Assembly (NCBI GenBank): GCA_035489435.1
Contig: DATHKG010000181.1
DNA from: DATHKG01 sp035489435
GTDB lineage: Bacteria > Bacteroidota > Bacteroidia > Chitinophagales > Chitinophagaceae
Length of the DNA stretch: 64,000 bases
Direction: 5' to 3' (one strand)
Shown here in pieces: positions 26,478 through 34,821 of the stretch. The notes below the pieces were generated by a model. That model was not told where the DNA came from, searched no databases, and saw only the letters and a program-made list of their open reading frames with translations. The position numbers were made by a program, and so were the translations under genes. Within the stretch, counting starts at the first letter, position 1; every line of letters begins with the position of its first letter.

Positions 26478-27767
26478 TTAAATATCTTTATAGAAGGGCG
26501 ATTTATGCAACACATTGATAGCATTATTATCCGTCGAAATCGCGGATTGCGTCTCCATATTGCTTCGCGCTAATGGTAACATAAGCAACAAGAAAATCAG
26601 CAACATTGAGCCTGACTCAGTAAAGCGACCTGTACCGGCAAAAACCAGGAATGCCACGGCCGCAAAAAAAACAATTGATTTGTCTATAATTAATGAAGCT
26701 GCCCCGAGCGACATCTTAAATACTGTGATAATCATCAGGCAATACAGGATAACCCCGAGGATGCCGCTTGAATGTGCTATACTTGGCAAATCACCATGCA
26801 GCGTTCGCAGCTCAAAGACACCTTTGCCATAATGACCAGAACTATTGAATAATCCAAAACCGATCAAAGGGCTGTATGCATTATATACAAACATGTCCTT
26901 GTAAATAAGCTCGTATTCTGCAATACGTGGTTCATTCTCCAACTCTCTTTCATTCAGTTGCCGCAATTCATACCGTTCTTTCAATTCATTTCCGAAACCA
27001 GTACCCGAGTAAATAAAAAAACCGGCAAAAACAATAAATGACCCCAGCAAAATAAATTGCTTTGCCTCCTTTTTAAAAAGTAATGTTATCATTGGCACCA
27101 AAATTCCGATAGAACTTACTAACATAACAGTTCGCCTTAAGCTGAGCATAATAAAACTGTAGGCTAAAATAACAAGTAAAATATATGTAAGCTTACGAGT
27201 CATTATCATTTGCAAGGCCATGATAAATACCGCAATCGATAAAATATTAAACCCAGCGGCATAGATGTTACCATATAAAATACCACCGGCTATACCATAC
27301 ATATGTGCAGGAGAATAGTGGTTGATTGTTGACATAAGGACATTAGCAACAAATAATAACAATATTAAAAATGCCGAGTTAGAAAGCTCTCTGAAAATCG
27401 CGTCTGCTGAATACTTTTTATATATTGCAGCGATTAAAGGAATTGAGACAAATAACCAAAAAACGGAAAAAGCATTTGAACGGATTGCCACTAAATCACC
27501 TGACCGTGTGAGCAGTAGAAAAAAATAACAGAACAGGACTAAAGCATAGATATTGTTTTTAAAGAAAGTGCCGTTTCGTAGAATACCATACAAAATTAAA
27601 AACGATATAGTGCCATAATAGATCGATGCCGAAAAGACGGGTTCAATTATATTATTTGAAAAGATTATTACAGGCAGATAAATAATTGCAAGTTCTTTCT
27701 TTTTTGAAAAAAGATATATAGCGAATAAATAACCCAAAACTTCAATAATTAAAAAGAACCTATCCAT
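26478..27767 (-). CDS. O-antigen/capsule polymerase-like membrane protein (Wzy-type)
   Basis: A 429-residue protein with about 10-12 hydrophobic segments over its whole length. It has one larger hydrophilic loop (about residues 265-320, with RYELRQLNERELENEPRIAEYE and GFGLFNSSGHYG). That topology, together with poor sequence conservation and a central position in the operon, is typical of Wzy/O-antigen ligase-like proteins. These join lipid-linked repeat units on the periplasmic side. It is the only candidate polymerase in the cluster, consistent with a Wzx/Wzy pathway. Confidence 0.75.
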   Translation of the reverse strand: MDRFFLIIEVLGYLFAIYLFSKKKELAIIYLPVIIFSNNIIEPVFSASIYYGTISFLILYGILRNGTFFKNNIYALVLFCYFFLLLTRSGDLVAIRSNAFSVFWLFVSIPLIAAIYKKYSADAIFRELSNSAFLILLLFVANVLMSTINHYSPAHMYGIAGGILYGNIYAAGFNILSIAVFIMALQMIMTRKLTYILLVILAYSFIMLSLRRTVMLVSSIGILVPMITLLFKKEAKQFILLGSFIVFAGFFIYSGTGFGNELKERYELRQLNERELENEPRIAEYELIYKDMFVYNAYSPLIGFGLFNSSGHYGKGVFELRTLHGDLPSIAHSSGILGVILYCLMIITVFKMSLGAASLIIDKSIVFFAAVAFLVFAGTGRFTESGSMLLIFLLLMLPLARSNMETQSAISTDNNAINVLHKSPFYKDI

Positions 27768-27821
27768 TGTTGTGCTTTGAGATTAAGAAATAACCTGCCA
27801 AAATCTGAAAATATATTTGAA

Positions 27822-28514
27822 TCAGACTGTTGCAAGTGAATATTCTCCTAATAATTCCCTAACCTTCCTTACATCAATATCATCCTTAATGCGAAAAGAA
27901 ACGAGGTTTTCTTTAGATTCAATCTCTTCGAGAAAATCAAGGACTACATGATATTTTGTCCGCCGCCAAAAATCGTGAATCACGAAAACTATTTCTCTCC
28001 AATCATACTCTATCGCTTTCAAAATGGAATACATGCAGCAACAAACACGAAATCGCCCATCTATAAAAACAACATCGACCTTATATAGTGCCGGGTTAAT
28101 TTCTTCCCATATTTCTTCGTAATACCTGGGCCAATAGTCATTATAATCGTTAGATATAGGCTTTCCCCATCGGTTTGTGGGACCCAGATCGACAAACTTA
28201 TAGTGCAAATTTTTATTTAATACTCTCTTTATATAGTTAATCGAGCACATGTACCGGAAAAAATCTGGATTTGATTCTACTGAAAACACAATCTTATTGT
28301 AGTTCAGGAGATAAATTGTAGAACCGCCTGAACCGTATTCCAAAAAGGTCTTCTTGTTTTTACACAACTCTTTAAAGAAAAAATATTCTCTACGCTTCAT
28401 ATGGGGATAGAAAAAAAGAACAGGATATTTTCTGATCAAATCCCATTTTGATTCTGGTTTGTTCACGAGTTTCAGCATCTTAAATAATGCTTTTGAAAAG
28501 TAGTAAGAATCCAT
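27822..28514 (-). CDS. Class I SAM-methyltransferase-like protein
   Basis: The 230-residue protein shows the SAM-binding motif FLEYGSGGSTIYLL (about residues 47-60) followed by VFSVESNPDFF at motif II and VDVVFIDGRF near residue 130. This layout matches class I methyltransferases. In its context it would methylate a sugar or a polysaccharide end. Weak conservation elsewhere leaves substrate open. It sits between the polymerase and a GT4 gene. Confidence 0.65.
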   Translation of the reverse strand: MDSYYFSKALFKMLKLVNKPESKWDLIRKYPVLFFYPHMKRREYFFFKELCKNKKTFLEYGSGGSTIYLLNYNKIVFSVESNPDFFRYMCSINYIKRVLNKNLHYKFVDLGPTNRWGKPISNDYNDYWPRYYEEIWEEINPALYKVDVVFIDGRFRVCCCMYSILKAIEYDWREIVFVIHDFWRRTKYHVVLDFLEEIESKENLVSFRIKDDIDVRKVRELLGEYSLATV

Positions 28515-28591
28515 ATATCGTATTTTAAATGAATGAAGGGCCAGACCTGAAAAATATTAAGCTGCACCGGATTTCGCCAATAGCCTTTCCT

Positions 28592-29719
28592 TCAATTACA
28601 GCAATCAACATTAAACCGTTGTTGGATCAAATCGGAAAATCGCCGGTAAAAAATATTTCCTGATAGATTGGCTAAGACATATTTCTCGGAATTTTTACTC
28701 ATTTGTTCAAGTTTGTCTTTATTGCTAATGAGCGATTCAAGAGCATTAGTCAAAGCCGTCAAAGAATTAGACTTGATTATTAATCCGTTTTCGCCATCTT
28801 TTATATTGAATCGTGCACCGCAGGTATCGGTGCAAATTACTGGTAGACCGTAACCAAGAGCCTCAGTGACAGATATTCCATATTGCTCATCAACTGCTGG
28901 CAAAACAAATACATGATGTGTTTTGTACAAATCTCCTATCATATTATAAGGAACATTTCTCTTCATATCAATAATATTTGCTAATCCCAGACGGGAAACC
29001 GATTCTTTTATTTTTTCAAATCGAAAGACCTGTTGATCTCTGGAACATTCGCCTACCATTGTGAGTTTTAGCTTGTATTTATCCTTTAAAATATTAACTG
29101 CATTTATTAGCAACAAATGGTTTTTCCTTTCCTGGTTATACTTTCCAATCATTAATATTCTTATCTCCTCGCAATTCTTATGATCCCGGGAAAATATTTT
29201 AATTGGAATGGGTAAAGGAATGTGATACATATGCCTGATCTGGCTGCTTTGCAGTTTTTTATCACTTTTTATAGGAACCATCCAGGCCGCTTTAAAAAAA
29301 GCAATCATCAGCCTTTGTGCAATTCTTGTTTTCGTACTTCGGGGCCTGAATAAATTTTCCTGTGTATAGAAAATTATTCTGGCCTTTAATACAGATGAAT
29401 AAAAAGCAGCGATAAACGAAAAATATTTGAATGGGTCGCGGATGATAACAATATCTGGTTTTAAACTTCGGAGCGTCTTCCAGTAATGCAAGAGTTCCGG
29501 AAAATAATTTGGCCTGTTAACACCACCTTTTCCAAATATCTTTTCGATTACTTTAGATAGTTTGCTTTGATTGTACCTTGAAGGGGTAAGTAAGCTATAA
29601 TCTTCTGTGGATCCGAGGCTGGCAACATGGAATGAAACATCATGGTTTTGTTCCTGGAGTGTTTTCACCATCTGGTATTGATTGGTATGAAACCTTGGGC
29701 CGACTAGTAAAACTCTCAT
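28592..29719 (-). CDS. Family 4 glycosyltransferase
   Basis: 375-residue GT-B enzyme. EIRILMIGKYNQERKNHLLL opens the donor domain, and LPAVDEQYGISVTEALGYGL holds the E-x7-E donor motif. The N-terminal half has VLLVGPRFHTNQYQMVKTL. It follows the flippase gene by 20 bp. Likely transfers a sugar in repeat-unit assembly; specificity unknown. Confidence 0.86.
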   Translation of the reverse strand: MRVLLVGPRFHTNQYQMVKTLQEQNHDVSFHVASLGSTEDYSLLTPSRYNQSKLSKVIEKIFGKGGVNRPNYFPELLHYWKTLRSLKPDIVIIRDPFKYFSFIAAFYSSVLKARIIFYTQENLFRPRSTKTRIAQRLMIAFFKAAWMVPIKSDKKLQSSQIRHMYHIPLPIPIKIFSRDHKNCEEIRILMIGKYNQERKNHLLLINAVNILKDKYKLKLTMVGECSRDQQVFRFEKIKESVSRLGLANIIDMKRNVPYNMIGDLYKTHHVFVLPAVDEQYGISVTEALGYGLPVICTDTCGARFNIKDGENGLIIKSNSLTALTNALESLISNKDKLEQMSKNSEKYVLANLSGNIFYRRFSDLIQQRFNVDCCN

Positions 29720-29739
29720 AAAATATGAAACTGATAGTG

Positions 29740-31314
29740 TTAATTGGTTTTAAAGAACTTTATCGAAGAAATAATTTTCAAGAGCGCCTCTTTTTGCTCA
29801 TGTCGAAGGCCAACCAGATAAAATATTGAAAACGAAATGACAAAGGAGACTAATGCGAGCGCTATCATCCAAATCAATCTAACAGGTTGAAAGAAGGTAG
29901 TTATATACAACGCCGAAGAAAGCATTAACACGGATGTTATCAAAGGCCGGACTCGTTGAATAAAAGACAGTTCCACGTCATGCTTTATTTTACTTTTTAG
30001 AAATTTTCTTTGCCCGATAAAAAGTAAAAACTTACCACAAATTAAACTACTACAAAGCCCAATAATCCCCCATTTTGCCGTAAATACCAGCCCTAAAGCA
30101 ATAAAAATCGAGGATGAAATCAAGGATAGATAAACCTTCTTCTTCAGGTCTAAAGTTGCATTAATAATATAACCATCATGCTTTATAAGTGTATCCTGAA
30201 GTATCATAACAATGAGTAATAAATTAATAAAATCGCCTGCAAAAAAACCATCACCAACCCATGCTTTTAAAAACGACTCATTGAAAAGGATAATCGTAAC
30301 TCCTGTGGCAGTTATTAATAAAAAAATTAAACCAGTCATAGTATCCCGAACCTTATAAATCTTTGAATACTCTTTCAATCCGAACAATTTGCCAATTCCC
30401 GGAATAGCTCCTATTATCACACGAAACAAAAGACCCTGTATCGCTAACGGCAGAAAGGTACTAAGGGCATAAGAAGATACTAAAACGGGACCTGCAGCAA
30501 ATCCAAGCAAAACCTTATCACTACTGGTAAGTATAGTATCAGTGGCTGTATTAGCCATATTCCAGCCGCTTAGTCTGCAAAAGGAAAGTACTTTTGCAAA
30601 ATTTGTTTTCCCGAACCCAAACCAACCAACACTTTTTTTGACAATGAAGTAGTAACTGAGGCCGGTTACGATGGTAATAAAGATTTGAACCAGGGCGAGA
30701 CCAACTAAGCCATGCCCCTGTGTAATTACAAACACTTTTAAAGTACCACCAATAATTATGATTCCCGACCGCAACCCCATTCGCTTAAAACCCAAATTCA
30801 TTCCACGCAATACAGCCTCGAATAAGTCAAATACTTTGGCAATAACTAAGGAGAAAAGTAATAATGAACAGGTAATGCGAATTAGCCTGTAATGTTTTAT
30901 GTCAATCCTCGTAATATAAGGCGCATACCAGGATAAAATAGCCCCGGCAATCAAAATTACCGGCAAAATAAAAGCGGTTACAAAAAACGCACTGGTTACA
31001 TCACTTCTCAATTCTTCCTCGCTGGCAATATCTTTTTTCCGGGCTACTGTCCATTTGAGCACCTGGGTTGCGCGGGAATCAGCAACTGTTGCGTAACCCG
31101 TCAACTGTCCAATAATTTTCCAGGCACCATAAAACGCAGGACCTAAGCCCCTGACTATAACGGGGCTTACCAACAAACCTGTGATTTGAACTGCAGCAAA
31201 ATCTATGATACTGGTTAAGCTGTTAAGATAGGCCCGCTGCTTAAGGTTTTCTTTTGGCTTTGCAGGTCGTTCAATTTGGACTTCCGCACTTTTTTCAACA
31301 GCTAAATCAATCAT
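29740..31314 (-). CDS. Oligosaccharide flippase (Wzx-like, MATE/MOP superfamily)
   Basis: A 524-residue membrane protein with about 12-14 hydrophobic segments. The N-terminal region LTSIIDFAAVQITGLLVSPV and the GPAFYGAWKIIGQL motif are characteristic of polysaccharide transporters of the MOP superfamily. It should flip the lipid-linked repeat unit across the inner membrane before polymerisation. Its length is slightly above the usual ~480, with an N-terminal cytoplasmic tail of about 25 residues. Confidence 0.85.
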   Translation of the reverse strand: MIDLAVEKSAEVQIERPAKPKENLKQRAYLNSLTSIIDFAAVQITGLLVSPVIVRGLGPAFYGAWKIIGQLTGYATVADSRATQVLKWTVARKKDIASEEELRSDVTSAFFVTAFILPVILIAGAILSWYAPYITRIDIKHYRLIRITCSLLLFSLVIAKVFDLFEAVLRGMNLGFKRMGLRSGIIIIGGTLKVFVITQGHGLVGLALVQIFITIVTGLSYYFIVKKSVGWFGFGKTNFAKVLSFCRLSGWNMANTATDTILTSSDKVLLGFAAGPVLVSSYALSTFLPLAIQGLLFRVIIGAIPGIGKLFGLKEYSKIYKVRDTMTGLIFLLITATGVTIILFNESFLKAWVGDGFFAGDFINLLLIVMILQDTLIKHDGYIINATLDLKKKVYLSLISSSIFIALGLVFTAKWGIIGLCSSLICGKFLLFIGQRKFLKSKIKHDVELSFIQRVRPLITSVLMLSSALYITTFFQPVRLIWMIALALVSFVISFSIFYLVGLRHEQKEALLKIISSIKFFKTN

Positions 31315-31379
31315 ATAAATCTAATTCCAAACAATTGGATTACCCCCCGTGCAATTTCTTCAGGCGTTGGATAAGAAAC

Positions 31380-32936
31380 TCAATTCCACAAGCCCCACAG
31401 GTGACTCTTAACAGAAACAAGGACATCGTTTAACGGCCGGGCGGCATCAATGGTTACAACAGCACAATCCCCTGGATACTTTAAATTCCTTATACCTTCA
31501 ATCTTTAATTCAAGCATTTGTAATGAAGCGTTACTAGGTTTTCTGATCGCAATTAAATCAGCCTTAGCTACAAGTTTAAAAACCAGATCCGGAGGATTAT
31601 CTTCAGCTAATTGATAAGTCTTAGCTTCTTTTCTTGCAAGGAACCTGAATAAAATATTTTTAGAGTGAAGTAAATAGTTTAACGCCGGACCGTCATTATA
31701 CCCCATGCACTGGTTTTGCGGAAACCTGTCACAGATGACCAACATACCTTTCGCCTTTGCAAGCCGGATCATTTTCAGCTTCTTGCGTCTTTCCCTGGCA
31801 ACTGTCAATGCCTCAAAGCATTTAAACAAATTGAATTTGAAGCTTCTTCCCTGATTAGGAGAGAAATCATCACGCATCATAATTTTCCGGGGTTGCTGAT
31901 ATTGTGTATAGCTCTTTTTAAAACCTTTTAAAAACTTTCGCTGCCATGATATCTTACCTGACTTCCCCCTGCCCATGTATATATTGTATACGTCTATTTT
32001 TCTTTTAAATGTTGCCTGCAGGTTTCCAATCACTGTAGATTTCCCGGACCCGTCTGCCCCGACTATAGCAACAACAAAACCTCCCCCTGGATAGATACGC
32101 TGTGAAATAATTGGCTGGCTTGAATATTTTGCCCACTTACGGTAAACCTTGATCGCAATCTCCCTGTACCATCTTAATATTGTTGCCTCTAAAGGAGAGT
32201 AAAGACGTTGAGTTTTTAGTTTTTTTTGCAATAAAGTGGAAAGTTTTAAAAGTGTTTTATGCGTAAACTCTTTTGTCACCAAATCATAAATGGGGATATA
32301 ATCACCAAATAGAGATTTAAGAAGTATAGCGATTTCATCGTTAGTACACCTGGCCTTTAACCATTGATACTCAGCCAATACATTTTTACTGTATTTTATA
32401 TCTTTTTTGAAATAACTTTTCAGAATATCCCTGTTTCTGAGTTTTAATGCATAGCGAAAAAATAACAGTAAAAGCTCGAAAGTCGGTGCACTTCGATAAA
32501 TACCAAACTCAACATCGAAGACACGGCTATCTAAAATTTTCTGTTCAAGGTTTAACTGATATCCCTTTAAATAAGATTCACCCAATGTGAGTTTAAAGTG
32601 CGTATGCAGGTGAATAATTTTTCCAGAAGGCAAATCAAGCCCTATATAATCTTCAATATCCCTGTATTGTTTCTCCTTAATAGGGTTAAATCTTTTAAAG
32701 CCGTAATTGTTCATGATGATCTCAAACCCAGCCTTATCCTGTTCGTCGAAAAGAATGTCAAGGTCAGTGTCCCCCGACATTGATGCAGCCAGATGTTCGT
32801 TACTTTTCCAATGGCAATATTTGATATTAAGCTCATGAAAAGACTGTAACACCTCTTCGATCAAAGAAAGTTTTAGATTAGCTTGTTTGGGCGGGTTAAA
32901 TATCCCAGAAATCGGCTCAACTATAATATTATTCAT
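31380..32936 (-). CDS. Nucleotidyltransferase-like/thymidylate-kinase-like capsule protein
   Basis: A two-part protein of 518 residues. The first ~200 residues look like a nucleotidyltransferase fold (YCHWKSNEHLAASMSGDTDLDILFD, with a D-x-D pair for metal). The second part begins with Walker A VVAIVGADGSGKSTVIGNL (about residues 285-303). A basic region (FKRKIDVYNIYMGRGKSGK) and the LID-like LVICDRFPQNQCMGYNDGP follow, as in thymidylate kinases. Such fusions are found in capsule loci and may phosphorylate a sugar or lipid-linked intermediate. That role is inferred only from the neighbourhood. Confidence 0.6.
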   Translation of the reverse strand: MNNIIVEPISGIFNPPKQANLKLSLIEEVLQSFHELNIKYCHWKSNEHLAASMSGDTDLDILFDEQDKAGFEIIMNNYGFKRFNPIKEKQYRDIEDYIGLDLPSGKIIHLHTHFKLTLGESYLKGYQLNLEQKILDSRVFDVEFGIYRSAPTFELLLLFFRYALKLRNRDILKSYFKKDIKYSKNVLAEYQWLKARCTNDEIAILLKSLFGDYIPIYDLVTKEFTHKTLLKLSTLLQKKLKTQRLYSPLEATILRWYREIAIKVYRKWAKYSSQPIISQRIYPGGGFVVAIVGADGSGKSTVIGNLQATFKRKIDVYNIYMGRGKSGKISWQRKFLKGFKKSYTQYQQPRKIMMRDDFSPNQGRSFKFNLFKCFEALTVARERRKKLKMIRLAKAKGMLVICDRFPQNQCMGYNDGPALNYLLHSKNILFRFLARKEAKTYQLAEDNPPDLVFKLVAKADLIAIRKPSNASLQMLELKIEGIRNLKYPGDCAVVTIDAARPLNDVLVSVKSHLWGLWN

Positions 32937-33018
32937 CTGTGTTAGAATGCGGTATGATTTTACAGTTTGTTCAAAGCCGAAAACCCTTTAAGAAAACTGA
33001 TGTCGGGTAATTACACAG

Positions 33019-34101
33019 TTAGCTTTGTATCTCGGCTTGTAAATTGTACTTCGTACAATAATATTCCTTATACCATTCAATATATTTTTCTAACCCGACC
33101 TGCAAATCTGTATCGGGTGAATAACCAAAATTCTCGGCGAGGTCATCTACATTTGCCCAGGTAGTCATTACATCTCCAGCCTGCATACATTTCATTTCTA
33201 AAATTGCTTTCTTGTGTATAGCATTCTCGAGTTTATTAATAAATTCAAGCAATTCAACAGGGCTGTTATTTCCAATATTATATAAGCGGAACGGTGCAGT
33301 GGAAGTTGAAGGGTCGGGCCGACTTGCATTCCAATTCACATTTGGCTGAGCGGGCGCATTGACAATTCTGGTAATGGCCCCTACAATATCATCTATATAT
33401 GTGAAGTCCCGTTTCATCTTGCCATTATTAAAAACCTGGATTGGCTTGTCGGAGAATATGGCATCTGCAAAAAGAAAGCAAGCCATATCAGGTCTGCCCC
33501 AGGGACCATACACCGTAAAAAAACGCAGCCCTGTTGTTGGTATGTTGTACAAATAGCTATAAGCATGCGCCATTAGCTCATTCGCTTTTTTAGTAGCCGC
33601 ATATAAAGAAGCAGGATGATTTGTAGAATGTTTTACGGAGAAAGGCACTTCTACGTTCAGGCCATACACACTTGAGGAACTGGCATAGATTAAATGTTTT
33701 GCCTTGATATTCCGACATGATTCAAGGACATTCAAAAACCCGACAAGATTTGATTGCACATATGAGTCAGGATGAGTTATTGAATGCCTTACCCCTGCCT
33801 GAGCTGCCAGGTTTATGAACACATCGGGACGGTGTCTTTCACAAACATCAATTAATTCCGATTTATCTTCAAGATTCAACCGAATGAAAATGTAATCATT
33901 AAATTTTCGGCTTTGAGTTTCCTTGAACCAAATAACTTCTTTTTTTTCAATTCCGCATTCTTTCAATCGCTGGTATTTCAGTTTCACATCATAGTATTCA
34001 TTTATATTATCAATTCCTATCACTTCATATCCATCTTTCAACAGAGCAATGGTTAAATGAAACCCAATGAAACCGGCACTTCCTGATACTAATATTTTCA
34101 T
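33019..34101 (-). CDS. NAD-dependent UDP-sugar epimerase (UDP-glucuronate 4-epimerase-like)
   Basis: An extended SDR of 360 residues. It has the Rossmann motif VSGSAGFIGFHLT, the catalytic pair YAATK (Y-x3-K) with SSSSVYG before it, and an early IDNINEYYDVKLKY typical of UDP-glucuronate 4-epimerases. The product would be UDP-galacturonate in the cytoplasm, a building block of an acidic capsule; this could then be amidated by the AsnB-like enzyme. Substrate assignment rests on overall resemblance. Confidence 0.8.
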   Translation of the reverse strand: MKILVSGSAGFIGFHLTIALLKDGYEVIGIDNINEYYDVKLKYQRLKECGIEKKEVIWFKETQSRKFNDYIFIRLNLEDKSELIDVCERHRPDVFINLAAQAGVRHSITHPDSYVQSNLVGFLNVLESCRNIKAKHLIYASSSSVYGLNVEVPFSVKHSTNHPASLYAATKKANELMAHAYSYLYNIPTTGLRFFTVYGPWGRPDMACFLFADAIFSDKPIQVFNNGKMKRDFTYIDDIVGAITRIVNAPAQPNVNWNASRPDPSTSTAPFRLYNIGNNSPVELLEFINKLENAIHKKAILEMKCMQAGDVMTTWANVDDLAENFGYSPDTDLQVGLEKYIEWYKEYYCTKYNLQAEIQS

Positions 34102-34165
34102 ACTCGATTACAGATGTTCAATTCCTAAACAAGACATTTGCTGAACCAGGTCAAAGTTCCTCACT

Positions 34166-34705
34166 TCATCTTAAAAGCTGATCGCGTCTACTAGAGCTAC
34201 TTGATTTCTTAACAATTCTCAAATTACCTTTTTCAACCTCAGCAACCATTGCATAACCAAGCGTGGGGAGATAGACCTTAACCTTCTTTTTTCCAACAGA
34301 CAAGATGCTTCCTTCAGCCTGCATCAATGGTCCGTTTGTAATCCGAACCACGTCATTTACATTTACTTCTGCTTTCTCAAGATTAACATTATCGTACTCA
34401 TTTAAAAACCTTTTGATGACCTCGATTTCTTCATCTTTAATAATTGCTGGTTTGCCTAACCAACAAACAAAATTGATAATTCCATTTATGCCTTTTACCC
34501 TGCTTATTTCATCGGCACCAACTTGTACGAAAACATAGCAGGTAAATAGTGGCTCATAAAGCCACTTCTTACGATCGCTCCATTGCCTCACTACCCGATT
34601 GAGCGGACAATAGGTAACAATTTGTTCCTTTACTAACAAATCAGACACTTTTTTCTCCCATCGCGGTTTGGTATATACCGCGAACCACTTCTTACCATCG
34701 ACCAT
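34166..34705 (-). CDS. UpxY-family (NusG-like) capsule operon antiterminator
   Basis: A 179-residue protein starting with the NGN signature KKWFAVYTKPRWEKKVSDLL and carrying LFTCYVFVQV. A KOW-like domain follows (VNVNDVVRITNGPLMQAEGSILSV, residues ~115-140). Family members in Bacteroides bind RNA polymerase and stop early termination in their own capsule operon. Here it is the third gene after the Wza- and Wzc-like genes, not the first, which would let it act mostly on the ~17 kb of biosynthesis genes downstream. A serine-rich tail (KKSSSSSRRDQ) is unusual. Confidence 0.85.
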   Translation of the reverse strand: MVDGKKWFAVYTKPRWEKKVSDLLVKEQIVTYCPLNRVVRQWSDRKKWLYEPLFTCYVFVQVGADEISRVKGINGIINFVCWLGKPAIIKDEEIEVIKRFLNEYDNVNLEKAEVNVNDVVRITNGPLMQAEGSILSVGKKKVKVYLPTLGYAMVAEVEKGNLRIVKKSSSSSRRDQLLR

Positions 34706-34821
34706 ATTAAATATTTTAAGTTGCCTGTACTGTAGAAATGGCTCCGCCTATCTCAGTCACAAATTGTTAAGAGAGATTGAAGAATTAAAAATTAATTTCA
34801 AGTAAGATGTATGGGAACTTG

